A stretch of DNA of 64,000 nucleotides from Streptomyces spiralis (lineage in GTDB: Bacteria; Actinomycetota; Actinomycetes; Streptomycetales; Streptomycetaceae): contig NZ_BNBC01000046.1 in the NCBI RefSeq assembly GCF_014654675.1, forward strand, positions 1 to 64,000. Reading direction: 5' to 3'. Below the pieces are notes generated by a model. That model saw only the letters and a list, made by a program, of their open reading frames with translations. It was not told the origin of the DNA and searched no databases. Positions 15,546 through 25,828 of the stretch are shown piece after piece. Position 1 is the stretch's first letter, and each line of letters begins with the position of its first letter. The position numbers and the translations under genes are program-made.

Positions 15546-17020
15546 CACTCGTACGCCCCCAACCACTCGCCGCCCGGCTGCCGTCACCGCCTGATACCAC
15601 CCTGCCCCACGGGTTCACGGTCGAACTCGCCCCCGGCACACACCGGTCGCGGGACGGACGGCTCATGACCGGCGGCTCGCCGCTGCGGCTGGTCAGGCTG
15701 ACCGACGCGGCGGTCAGCCGGCTCGGCGACGGCCGGTTCACCGTCACGGACGCGACGAGCGCCGCGCTCGCCCGGCGACTCCTGGACGCGGGCGTCGTCC
15801 ACCCACGCCCCGCGCCCGTGCCGGTCGGCGACACCACGGTCGTGGTCCCCATCCGGGACCGCGCCGACCAGCTCGACCGGCTGCTGAGCGCCCTGCGCGC
15901 CGATCCGGAGACCTCGGACCTGCCGGTGCTGGTCGTGGACGACGGCTCGAACGACCCCGCCGCCCTGTCCGCCGTGGCCGGCCGGCACGGCGCACGGCTG
16001 CTGACCCACCTGAGCAACCGGGGCCCGGCGGCGGCCCGCAACACCGGGCTGCGTCATGCCCGTACCCGCTACGTGGCGTTCTGCGACTCCGACGTCGTGC
16101 CGGAACCCGGATGGCTCGCCGCCCTGCTGGCGCAGTTCGCCGACCCCGCCGTGGCGCTCGCCGCACCACGGGTGACCGCACTGCCCGTGTCCGCTCCCAG
16201 GCTGCTGGACCGGTACGAGGAGATCCGCTCGCCGCTGGACATGGGCGCGGCAGAAGGACCGGTCGTGCCCGTGTCCGCGCTCTCCTACGTGCCGAGCGCG
16301 ACCGTCGTGGTCCGGCGTGAGGCCGTCGGCCCCGGCTTCGACGAGGCCATGCGCGTCGGCGAGGACGTCGACCTGTGCATGCGGCTGCACGAGGCCGGCT
16401 GGCGGCTGCGCTACGTCCCCTCCGCCCGCGTGGGCCACCGGCACCGCACCGACCTGCGCGGCTGGCTGGCTCAACGGGCCGGATACGGCACGGGCGCCGC
16501 CGACCTGGCACTACGTCACCCCGGCCGCGTGCCGCCGCTGTACGCCGCCCCCTGGTCGCTGGCCGCCTGCGCCCTGCTGCTGCGCGGCAGGCCGGCCCCG
16601 GCGGCACTGGCCGCGGCCCTGACGGCAGCGACCGCCGTGCGCGTGGCCCGCAGGATGCCCGACGCCGACCATCCGGCCCGCGCGGGCGCCCTGCTCTCGC
16701 TCGCCGCCGTGCGCGGCACCGCCGAGCAACTGCTGCGCTGCGCCACCCGGCACCACTGGCCGCTCGCCGTCGCCGCGGCCGCCGTCGACCGCCGCGCCCG
16801 GCACGCCCTGGTCGTCGCGGCCGTGGCCGAGGGGCTGCTGGACCACCACCGCTCGGGCAGCCCGCTCTCCCCGCTCGCCCACACGATGCTCCGTCGCCTG
16901 GACGACCTGGCCTACGGCTGGGGCGTCTGGCAGGGCGCACTACGCCGCAGGACCGCGGCACCGCTGAAGCCCCGTCTCGCGCTGCGCATGGTGAGCCGCT
17001 GGACCGCGGCGCGGCCGTAG
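15542..17020 (+). CDS. mftF: Mycofactocin glycosyltransferase MftF
   Basis: A 492-residue family-2 glycosyltransferase that adds beta-1,4-glucose units to mycofactocin. An N-terminal region of about 90 residues precedes the GT-A core, which begins with TVVVPIRDRADQLDRLL. The nucleotide-sugar DDG motif is VLVVDDGSNDP, the DxD-like motif is AFCDSDVVPEPGW, and GEDVDLCMRLHEAGW is the acceptor-site ED motif. The C-terminal part is hydrophobic and probably membrane-associated. It is coupled to the SDR gene by a four-base overlap and closes the overlapping mft block; the next gene starts 115 bases on. Confidence 0.94.
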   Translation: MTLVRPQPLAARLPSPPDTTLPHGFTVELAPGTHRSRDGRLMTGGSPLRLVRLTDAAVSRLGDGRFTVTDATSAALARRLLDAGVVHPRPAPVPVGDTTVVVPIRDRADQLDRLLSALRADPETSDLPVLVVDDGSNDPAALSAVAGRHGARLLTHLSNRGPAAARNTGLRHARTRYVAFCDSDVVPEPGWLAALLAQFADPAVALAAPRVTALPVSAPRLLDRYEEIRSPLDMGAAEGPVVPVSALSYVPSATVVVRREAVGPGFDEAMRVGEDVDLCMRLHEAGWRLRYVPSARVGHRHRTDLRGWLAQRAGYGTGAADLALRHPGRVPPLYAAPWSLAACALLLRGRPAPAALAAALTAATAVRVARRMPDADHPARAGALLSLAAVRGTAEQLLRCATRHHWPLAVAAAAVDRRARHALVVAAVAEGLLDHHRSGSPLSPLAHTMLRRLDDLAYGWGVWQGALRRRTAAPLKPRLALRMVSRWTAARP

Positions 17021-17135
17021 CCGTACGGCGCCGCACCAGCCGGCGTCGACCTCACGCCAACCTCACGCCAACCCTGTCCGGCCACCGTGGCCGCACTCGC
17101 CCCCTGGAATCGTCCCGGCACCTTGGAGGACCCAC

Positions 17136-19082
<1,947 letters not shown>

Positions 19083-19108
19083 CCGGCGCTGTGCGAAGGG
19101 AGACGGAC

Positions 19109-19783
19109 ATGGGACGCGCCGGCACCTTCACCGGTCGGGTCGTGCTCGTCACCGGTGCGGGCGACCTCGCCGCCGCCGTGGTGGGCCGCCTCGCGGAGCG
19201 CGGCGCGTACGTGGTGCTCGCGGGCTCCGAGGCCGAGGACGCGCACCGGGCGGCGCCGCCGCCGGGAGCGCCCCTTTTGATGCTGCCCTGCGCACCCGGT
19301 GATCCGGCGGCGCTCGGTCGCGCCGTGGACACGGTCGTCGACCGTCTCGGCCGCCTCGACCACCTGGTGAACCTGGTCGCGACCCCGTCCCCTCCCGGCC
19401 CGCTGATGGAAATGGATCCGCTGGCCCTGCGCGACATCCTGCACACTGCCTTCGCGACCCCGCTGACCTGTGTCCAGCGTGCCTACTGGCGGTGGATGGC
19501 CGCGCACGGCGGATCCGTGGTCAACGTGGTCGCTGCCAGGGCACGAGGCGGGGCGCAGGACACCGTCCTTTCCGGCCTGACCGAGCTGACCGAGTGGCTG
19601 GCCGCCGAACTGGCGCCCAGCGTCGACGTCCACGCCCTCGTGCCCGGCCCGTCACTGGACACCGGTGCGTACCAGGCAGGTGCGGCCGAGGCGGTGTGCG
19701 AACTCCTGACCCGCCGCACGGACTCCACGCACGGGCCGGTGCTCGTGCTCAGTGAGGATCCCGTCTGTCCTTCCCGGGCCTGA
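19109..19783 (+). CDS. Short-chain dehydrogenase-like protein with degenerate catalytic residues
   Basis: A 224-residue protein with an SDR fold outline but unusual key positions. The glycine-rich loop reads VTGAGDLAAAV instead of TGxxxGIG. The NNAG position reads LVNLVATPS. The region that should carry Ser and YxxxK reads VVAARARGGAQDTVLSGLTE, with no Tyr-Lys pair. GGGAGACGG precedes the ATG. It stands 26 bases after acs and ahead of an adenylate kinase. It may be a non-catalytic binding or regulatory relative, or a decaying gene. The open frame and normal codon use argue for a maintained protein. Confidence 0.75.
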   Translation: MGRAGTFTGRVVLVTGAGDLAAAVVGRLAERGAYVVLAGSEAEDAHRAAPPPGAPLLMLPCAPGDPAALGRAVDTVVDRLGRLDHLVNLVATPSPPGPLMEMDPLALRDILHTAFATPLTCVQRAYWRWMAAHGGSVVNVVAARARGGAQDTVLSGLTELTEWLAAELAPSVDVHALVPGPSLDTGAYQAGAAEAVCELLTRRTDSTHGPVLVLSEDPVCPSRA

Positions 19784-19884
19784 TGAGCGCGGCGTACGCG
19801 TGTACGGGGAACGACCGGCCGGGCATCGACGTGAACCGATTTCCGAATCCGCTTCAGAACCGACTCGAAAGGTGTGCAGCACCG

Positions 19885-20448
19885 ATGCGACTCGTCCTGA
19901 TCGGCCCTCCCGGAGTGGGCAAGGGCACCCAGGCGGCCGTGCTCAGCCGGCGGCTCGGCGTCCCCCACATCTCCACCGGAGACCTGTTCCGGGAACACGT
20001 GGCGCGCCGCACCCCGCTCGGCCGGGATGCTCAGCGTTACCTCGACACCGGCGAACTCGTCCCCGACCACGTCACCGGGGGAATGGTCCGGGACCGGCTC
20101 GCGCACCCGGACGCCCGGCACGGCTTCCTCCTCGACGGGTTCCCCCGTACGCTGCCGCAGGCGCGGGAACTCGCCGCCGTACTGGGCGCCGCGGGCTCCC
20201 CGCTGGACGCGGTGCTGGAGTTCACCGCTCCCGAGGAAGCCGTCGTGGCGCGGCTGCTGGGCCGCGGCCGGCCGGACGACACCGAAGACGTCATCCGGCA
20301 CAGGCAGCGGGTGTACCGACAGCAGACCGCACCCCTGCTCGCCCACTACTCGGCCATCCTTCTGACGGTCGACGCCGTCGGCCCGGTCGAGGACGTCACG
20401 GCGCGGGCACTGGCGGTCCTGCCGGACGTGGAACGACGGGCCGGGTAA
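19885..20448 (+). CDS. adk: Adenylate kinase, short-lid form
   Basis: A 187-residue kinase catalysing ATP + AMP to 2 ADP. The P-loop is LIGPPGVGKGTQ, the NMP-binding motif STGDLFREHV is present, and LLDGFPRTLPQA is the conserved Asp-Gly-Phe-Pro-Arg block. The LID is reduced to LLGRGRPDDTEDVIRHR, so this is the short type, unlike the usual housekeeping enzyme of about 215 residues. I used the ATG at 19885, with GAAAGGTG upstream, because the in-frame upstream stretch is not kinase-like. It follows acs and an SDR. Acs makes AMP, so a dedicated kinase to recycle it makes sense and suggests this is a second, pathway-linked copy. Confidence 0.88.
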   Translation: MRLVLIGPPGVGKGTQAAVLSRRLGVPHISTGDLFREHVARRTPLGRDAQRYLDTGELVPDHVTGGMVRDRLAHPDARHGFLLDGFPRTLPQARELAAVLGAAGSPLDAVLEFTAPEEAVVARLLGRGRPDDTEDVIRHRQRVYRQQTAPLLAHYSAILLTVDAVGPVEDVTARALAVLPDVERRAG

Positions 20449-20526
20449 GCGATCTCGGCCACAAACCGGGCGAGTCCGGCCGAGTTCAGAGCCACCGCCG
20501 CCGCCCGGGAAGGGGCCGGATCACGT

Positions 20527-20562
20527 CCTCGGTGGCGGGCCGTGAGCGGCCCGCCACCGAGG
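20527..20562. terminator. Terminator hairpin after adk
   Basis: Positions 20527-20542 pair perfectly with 20547-20562 (16-bp stem, loop TGAG). It lies between the adk stop and the stop of the convergent glycosidase gene, so it can serve both strands. A smaller AGCCCTC/GAGGGCT hairpin follows near 20570-20595. Confidence 0.82.
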
Positions 20563-20606
20563 GAGTGACAGCCCTCAGCTCACAGCGCGAGGGCTGCTGC
20601 CCTGCG

Positions 20607-23600
20607 TCACCGCACCTCGCGTGCGTACGGCGCGACGGTGATCCGGTCGATCAGTGGTGCGTAGCGGGAGCGGAGCAGCACTCCGGGGAAGGTGTCCGAG
20701 GCGTACGTGGTGCCGTCGAAGTTCGGCAGTTCCTCGGAGCGGAAGGTGATGCTGTTCTGCCCCTTCCTGAGGTGCACCGGGACGGTCAGCTCCCAGAAGT
20801 TGTTCTGGTGGAAGCTGTGCGGGAAGCTCACGCGCAGCATGTCACCGCCGTTGACGGTGATGTCGGCGTGACGGGCGAGCGGGTCGGGGTTGTAGTGGGT
20901 GGCCTCGGACTGTTCGGGGTTGGAGTAGCGGATGCGCAGCGCGTACAGGCCGGCCTTGTCCGCCGCGACCGTGAACGTCGCCGTGTTGTCGTTGCCCGGG
21001 GCGCCGCCGATGCCGGTGATGGCCGTGCCGTCGGTCGCCAGGGACAGCGGGGTCAGCGCGGCCGTGCCCGTGAGCTTGGCGTCCCGCGCCTCGTACTGCT
21101 GCGCCTTGAGCGTGCCGTCGGTGGGCGTGACCGTCAGGCGGTCAACGAGCGTGGCGGCCGAACCGCCGGTCACCGTCACCTTGTTGACGCCGCCCGAGAG
21201 GGAGACGGCCACCTCGTGCCGGCCCTTGGTCACGTGCAGGACGTCGTGCCCGTCGACGGACAGACGTGCGTCCGCGCCGCCGAGGGTGTCGACGCTCAGG
21301 GTGGCCTCGCGGTCGGCGGCGGAGTAGACCCAGAACGTGGCCGTCTGGTTCTTCGAGACCCGGACCGCGCCGGAACCGGTGGCAGGCGTCCGGGTGTGCC
21401 GCGGAAGGTCGTAGACGGGCCGCGCCCCGCCGGTCGTCCAGGCGAGTTCACCCTCGTAGGCCCTGGTGGCCGCCGACGCGCTGGGCAGGGACAGGGTGAG
21501 TCGGTCCACGATGGCGTCACCCTTGGTGGCGCGCTTGCCGTCGAGGCTCTTCGCGGCGAGCGTCAGGGTGTGCTTGCCCTTGGTCAGATGGACCGTGGTG
21601 TCCGTGTGGTCCCAGACCACCCACTTGTAGCCGAGCGGCAGGTACAGCTCCTGCTCGCTGTCCGCCTTGCCGTCCACCCGCAGGAAGACGTTGGTGGGGC
21701 CCTGTTCCTTCACCTTGTCGAAGGTGTTGAGGGAGTTGGCGAAGACGCTGAGGTCGTAGGCGCCGTCCTCGGGTACGTCCACGCCGAAGTCGAGCGTGAC
21801 GTCCGAGCCGGTGCGCAGGCCGCCCACGTCGTAGCCGCCGGAGGTGTAGAACTTCGACACATCGCCGGTCGAACCCTCCGGGCCGTTCTTGGAGTAGCCG
21901 GACCCGGTGTGGGCGGCGTCCTCCGCCTCGTACGATCCCTGCCAGCGCACGGGCAGGGACTGCGTGCCCTTCGCCTGGCCGGCCGGGCTGAGGACGATCT
22001 CGTACGCCGAGGACTCCTTGAGTTTCGGCAGCGTGCCGTCGCCGAAGTCCACGACGACCTTGCCGTCGTCACCGACCTTCAGGTTCGTCTCCGTCAGCAG
22101 CTTGGGCCCGGAGTTGTCGCCGATCTGTCCGCTCCAGTCGATCTCGCTCACCCAGGCGTGGACGCTGTCTCCGAAGACCTTCCTGGGGACGTTGTCGAAG
22201 GTGACGTGCCCCTCGCCGGCGGAGCCGCCGAAGATCAGCCGGGACTGCTTCTTCTCCTTGTCGAGCGTGGCCACGCCCTGCATGGTGTAGTTCCGGCCCG
22301 GGAACGGCGGGGTCACCGTCACCGTGTGCCCGCTCATCGAGGCGTACGAGTGCAGCAGCCACCACTGGCCGTTGCCCCGGTTGGACTGCACCGCGGAGTC
22401 GGAGAGGTTGCCGTCGATGTTCCAGTACGCGATGTCGGCGTCCACCTTGGACTCCTCGATCGCGGACACCCACTGGATCATCTGGCCGGGGACCGAGGTG
22501 TGGTAGTTGAAGGCGTACTCGTTGATGTTGACGGGCAGTTGGGTGCCTTCGCGGGCGGTTCCCTTGAAGAGGTCCTTCTCCCACGCCCGGTACCTGGCCA
22601 CGCTCTCGCGCACCGCCTCCGGGTGGCTCAGCTCGTGCCAGGTGATGACGTCCGGGAGCGTGCCGGCGGCCAGGGCGTGACTGAGGAAGCCCTTCACCTG
22701 GTCGTACAGGACGCTCGTGTTGGGCCCGGCTATGCGGGCAGTGGGCATCCTGCCCTTGATGAGCTTGTAGGCGGAGTCCCAGGCGGCGAAGTAGTCCTTG
22801 GGGTCGCTCAGCCAGCTGACCTTGTCGTAGCTCCAGTCGCCGGTGCCGAACATGTTGCCCTCGGGCTCGTTGAAGGGCACGAAGACGATGTTGTCCTGGT
22901 ACTGCTTCGGCAGCTGCAGCACCTGGTCGACCTGCCTCGCGATCTTCTCCTCGTAGAGCTTGAGCTTCTCCGCCGGGGTGTCACCCGGCCACTCGTACGG
23001 GAAGCCGCGGTGGATGTCGGTCATGTAGATGTACACATCACCGTTCGTGGAGTCGGCCAGCGGCCTCACCACGTCCAGCGCGTCGGCCCCGGGGTGCTGC
23101 GGGCCGTCCTGGGCCTTCGTGGAGACCGTGCGCAGGCCCATGCCCTCGATGAGGTTGTCGGTCGGGACGTTCGGTCCGTACACGCCGTAGAGGGTGCCGG
23201 AGGCGCCGCCGTGGAACGCGCCGGTGTCCGAGCCGAGGTCCACGGTCAGCGCTCCCTCGCGGACGACGGAGACGGTCGCCTTCACCGCCTGCCCGGCGGC
23301 CGTCCCGGCGACGGTGAAGGTGCCCGGCCCGGAGTACTTCTCGGGCGCCACGGCGTCCCAGGTGATCGGCGTGTCGCGGTCGTAGCCGTCGGAGAAGGAG
23401 GAGCGGACCGAGGCGGGGAGGGAGGGGGCGGTCCCGGTCGTCGTACGGACGTCGAACGACGCTTGCGAGAGCTGCTGGAGGGTGGGCACCTTCCCGACCG
23501 TACCGGCCACCTGCTCGGCGGTGAGCGCCGAGTGCCAGACCGTGAAGTCGTCGATCGCGCCCTTGAGCAGCGGGTCCTGGTAGAAGGACCTGCCTATGCA

Positions 23601-24266
23601 GCCGGCCGCCGTGGCCGAAGAGTCCAGCAACTCCCTGGCCTTGACACTCGTCACGGCGGAGGACACCGCGACGCCGTCGAGATAGGTGGTGACCCGGTGG
23701 GCCGCCGTGTCGAGGGTGACCGTCACCGTCCGCCAGCCGTCGGCGGGCAGCGGTGCGTAGCCGGAGACCTGCGCCTCCGCGCCTCCGCCGCCGGTGGTCA
23801 CGGCGGTGCGCAGCACGCCGCCGTTGGACGGCGTCGTGAACAGGTACTTGCTGGTGTCGGTGCCCAGATCGAAGATCCGCTGCCAGGCCGACTTGTCATC
23901 GCCCCACTTCACGCGGGCCGAGACCGTCAAGTCGTCGGCTTCGCCCAGGACTTCACGGGGAAGGCGGACGTACGCGCCGGTGGAGCCGGGCGCCCCGCCG
24001 GGCAGGGACAGCGCCCTGCCGCCGTCCCTGCCCGCGACCGACTGTGCGGTGGAGGCGTTGACCAGGGTCGCCGTCAGGGCGTTGCCGGAGCTGTCGGTGA
24101 TCTTGCCGGAGGCGAGGTCGTCCTGGTCGAAGGTGTAGTGGGCGGTGGGCTCTGGTGTGTCGGCCGCGTGTGCCGGGACGGCCGGAGCGGTCAGCAGGCC
24201 CGCACCGAGAGCCAGCGCCATGGCGGCCGGCGCTCGGCGCCGGGCGGGTCTGTCAGCGGATGGCAT
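20607..24266 (-). CDS. Secreted multi-domain glycoside hydrolase (LamG, Ig-like, clan GH-A catalytic, CBM6/35-like)
   Basis: A 1219-residue exported protein. An N-terminal signal peptide runs to about residue 36 (AVPAHA cleavage). A LamG/concanavalin-like domain covers about 40-245 and a bacterial Ig-like module about 265-340. The catalytic barrel spans about 345-720, with the acid/base Glu in VPFNEPEGN and a likely nucleophile Glu in VNINEYAF, the clan GH-A pattern seen in GH39 and relatives. Two CBM6/35-like beta domains and a C-terminal module follow. The ATG at 24266 has GAGGA eight bases ahead. The gene is divergent from lacI, and several LacI-type palindromes lie in the intergenic region, so it should be sugar-induced. 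The substrate is probably a plant polysaccharide, possibly arabinan, galactan or xylan. Confidence 0.82.
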   Translation of the reverse strand: MPSADRPARRRAPAAMALALGAGLLTAPAVPAHAADTPEPTAHYTFDQDDLASGKITDSSGNALTATLVNASTAQSVAGRDGGRALSLPGGAPGSTGAYVRLPREVLGEADDLTVSARVKWGDDKSAWQRIFDLGTDTSKYLFTTPSNGGVLRTAVTTGGGGAEAQVSGYAPLPADGWRTVTVTLDTAAHRVTTYLDGVAVSSAVTSVKARELLDSSATAAGCIGRSFYQDPLLKGAIDDFTVWHSALTAEQVAGTVGKVPTLQQLSQASFDVRTTTGTAPSLPASVRSSFSDGYDRDTPITWDAVAPEKYSGPGTFTVAGTAAGQAVKATVSVVREGALTVDLGSDTGAFHGGASGTLYGVYGPNVPTDNLIEGMGLRTVSTKAQDGPQHPGADALDVVRPLADSTNGDVYIYMTDIHRGFPYEWPGDTPAEKLKLYEEKIARQVDQVLQLPKQYQDNIVFVPFNEPEGNMFGTGDWSYDKVSWLSDPKDYFAAWDSAYKLIKGRMPTARIAGPNTSVLYDQVKGFLSHALAAGTLPDVITWHELSHPEAVRESVARYRAWEKDLFKGTAREGTQLPVNINEYAFNYHTSVPGQMIQWVSAIEESKVDADIAYWNIDGNLSDSAVQSNRGNGQWWLLHSYASMSGHTVTVTPPFPGRNYTMQGVATLDKEKKQSRLIFGGSAGEGHVTFDNVPRKVFGDSVHAWVSEIDWSGQIGDNSGPKLLTETNLKVGDDGKVVVDFGDGTLPKLKESSAYEIVLSPAGQAKGTQSLPVRWQGSYEAEDAAHTGSGYSKNGPEGSTGDVSKFYTSGGYDVGGLRTGSDVTLDFGVDVPEDGAYDLSVFANSLNTFDKVKEQGPTNVFLRVDGKADSEQELYLPLGYKWVVWDHTDTTVHLTKGKHTLTLAAKSLDGKRATKGDAIVDRLTLSLPSASAATRAYEGELAWTTGGARPVYDLPRHTRTPATGSGAVRVSKNQTATFWVYSAADREATLSVDTLGGADARLSVDGHDVLHVTKGRHEVAVSLSGGVNKVTVTGGSAATLVDRLTVTPTDGTLKAQQYEARDAKLTGTAALTPLSLATDGTAITGIGGAPGNDNTATFTVAADKAGLYALRIRYSNPEQSEATHYNPDPLARHADITVNGGDMLRVSFPHSFHQNNFWELTVPVHLRKGQNSITFRSEELPNFDGTTYASDTFPGVLLRSRYAPLIDRITVAPYAREVR

Positions 24267-24301
24267 GGATCGCGTCCTCAATCCTTGAGTGTCGGCATCT
24301 G

Positions 24302-24315
24302 TCGAACCGGTTCGA
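24302..24315. promoter_or_regulatory. LacI-type operator 1 (glycosidase side)
   Basis: Perfect palindrome TCGAACCGGTTCGA with the central CG typical of LacI-family sites. It lies 35 bp upstream of the glycosidase start, where bound repressor would block transcription of that gene. Confidence 0.85.
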
Positions 24316-24386
24316 TCACGGCGTCGCAGCGACGGGGGACTCGTCTGAAGGAAGGGGGTGGCGGCTCACTGGCTCCGGCAGAAGGT

Positions 24387-24401
24387 GTGGAACCGGTCCA
24401 C
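24387..24401. promoter_or_regulatory. LacI-type operator 2 (imperfect)
   Basis: GTGGAACCGGTCCAC keeps the ACCGGT core and forms an imperfect palindrome between two perfect sites. It may help cooperative binding. Confidence 0.5.
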
Positions 24402-24423
24402 GGTCGTCGGAAGAATCACTCCA

Positions 24424-24437
24424 TCGAACCGGTTCGA
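24424..24437. promoter_or_regulatory. LacI-type operator 3
   Basis: A second perfect copy of TCGAACCGGTTCGA, 122 bp from operator 1, close to the probable glycosidase promoter. Confidence 0.82.
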
Positions 24438-24566
24438 GGAAGCTAGCACCGGGAATCCCGAGCCAGCAATCCCCTCGCCCTGACAGGATCCGGACGTTCT
24501 GCCGGACAAGGAAGTGCGGCCGGATGTGTTGACAGGTGCTCGCTCCGTTCCTACCTTCACTTCACG

Positions 24567-24578
24567 CGAACCGGTTCG
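24567..24578. promoter_or_regulatory. LacI-type operator 4
   Basis: CGAACCGGTTCG, a perfect 12-bp core with an added GA on the right side only. It lies 110 bp before the lacI start. Confidence 0.78.
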
Positions 24579-24649
24579 ACGAGCGGCCCTCGCACCGCGG
24601 TACAGCCCACCCTCACCCTCACGACCGGCGCGTACTCTTTTACGAGTTG

Positions 24650-24663
24650 TCGAACCGGTTCGA
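24650..24663. promoter_or_regulatory. LacI-type operator 5 (lacI side)
   Basis: A third perfect copy of TCGAACCGGTTCGA, ending just before the AAGGAG ribosome site of the lacI-type gene. This position suits negative autoregulation and control of the downstream transporter genes. Confidence 0.85.
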
Positions 24664-24676
24664 GCAAGGAGTCCCC

Positions 24677-25690
24677 GTGAACATCGGTGAGATCGCCCGG
24701 CGGGCCGGTGTGTCGCGGAGCACCGTGTCGTACGCGCTGAGCGGCAAGCGGCCGGTCTCGGACGACACGCGCCGTAAGATCCAGCAGGTCATCGACGAGT
24801 TGGGCTACCGCCCGAACGCCAGCGCACGCGCCCTTGCCAACGGCCGGACCAACACGATCGGACTGGTCTTCCCGCCGGCCGGCAACCACTACACCGGGAT
24901 GCAGCTGGACTTCATCGGCAGTGTGGTGGAGGCCGCCGCGGCCTACGACTATGACGTCCTGCTCTCACCGAGCGGTGTGGACAGCGACCGTTCGTTCCAG
25001 CGGCTGCTGGGGGAGCGGCGGGTCGACGGCGCGATCCTGATGGAGATCAGGCTCGAGGACGACCGGGTCGACCACCTCGCCGAGCTGGGCTTCCCCGCCG
25101 TCGCCATCGGCCGTACCGCCCACCCGGAGGGCGGCTGGTGGGTCGGCCTGGACCACACGGCCCTGGCTGCGGCCTGCGTGCATCACCTGGCGGACCTCGG
25201 CCACCGCAGGATCGCCTTCGTCAACCGGCCCGAGCAACTGCTGCGGTCCGGATACGAGTCCGCGCACCGCGGCCTGGACGGCTTCACCAAGGCCGCGGCC
25301 GAACGCGGGCTGACCGTGCGGACGTACTGCTGCGGGGACGACGCGGCATCGGGCCAGGCCTGCGTGGAGCAGATCCTGCACGACGACCCGGCCACCACGG
25401 CCCTGGTCACGCTGAACGAGGCCGCGCTCGGCGGCCTCTACCGGGGGCTCGCCCAGGCGGGCCGCCATGTGCCGCGCGACTTCTCCGTCACCGGGGTCGT
25501 CGCCAGCCGGTGGGCGGAGACGGTGACCCCGCAGCTCACCGCCGCCGACGTGCCGGCGGAGGAGATGGGCCGGCGCGCCGTCGACCTGCTGGTGGAGCGC
25601 CTCGACCATCCCGGCGCACCGCCCCGCCACCACCTCCTCGCCCCGCCGATCTCCCTGCGGGCGAGCACGGGGCCCAGCACGGCCTTCTGA
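24677..25690 (+). CDS. LacI-family sugar-responsive repressor
   Basis: A 337-residue repressor. The helix-turn-helix and hinge lie at residues 1-55 (NIGEIARRAGVSRSTVSYAL, RPNASARALANG). A periplasmic-binding-type effector domain follows from about 60 to the end. The start is the GTG at 24677, with AAGGAG five bases before. Five palindromes with the ACCGGT core in the region 24302-24663 are its likely sites. It opens a plus-strand group with an ABC sugar transporter and a glycosidase and is divergent from a secreted glycosidase, so it probably senses a sugar imported by that transporter. The ligand cannot be read from sequence. Confidence 0.93.
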   Translation: MNIGEIARRAGVSRSTVSYALSGKRPVSDDTRRKIQQVIDELGYRPNASARALANGRTNTIGLVFPPAGNHYTGMQLDFIGSVVEAAAAYDYDVLLSPSGVDSDRSFQRLLGERRVDGAILMEIRLEDDRVDHLAELGFPAVAIGRTAHPEGGWWVGLDHTALAAACVHHLADLGHRRIAFVNRPEQLLRSGYESAHRGLDGFTKAAAERGLTVRTYCCGDDAASGQACVEQILHDDPATTALVTLNEAALGGLYRGLAQAGRHVPRDFSVTGVVASRWAETVTPQLTAADVPAEEMGRRAVDLLVERLDHPGAPPRHHLLAPPISLRASTGPSTAF

Positions 25691-25828
25691 CCACACCCGC
25701 GTAGTTCACCGCACCGCACTCCACCTCACGGGACGCCCGAACCGCTCACCGTGCCGTTCGTCGTGCCCGCTTGTGCTCACCATCCCGTGCCTCGGCACCC
25801 GCATGCCCAGAACAAAGGAACCCTCGCG

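Noticed and set aside
19752..24446. A plus-strand open frame of more than 1500 codons across the glycosidase gene
   Set aside because: It is the antisense of a well-supported secreted glycosidase. Its product is a low-complexity string rich in Gly, Val, Arg and His with no domain, the usual shadow in high-GC DNA.
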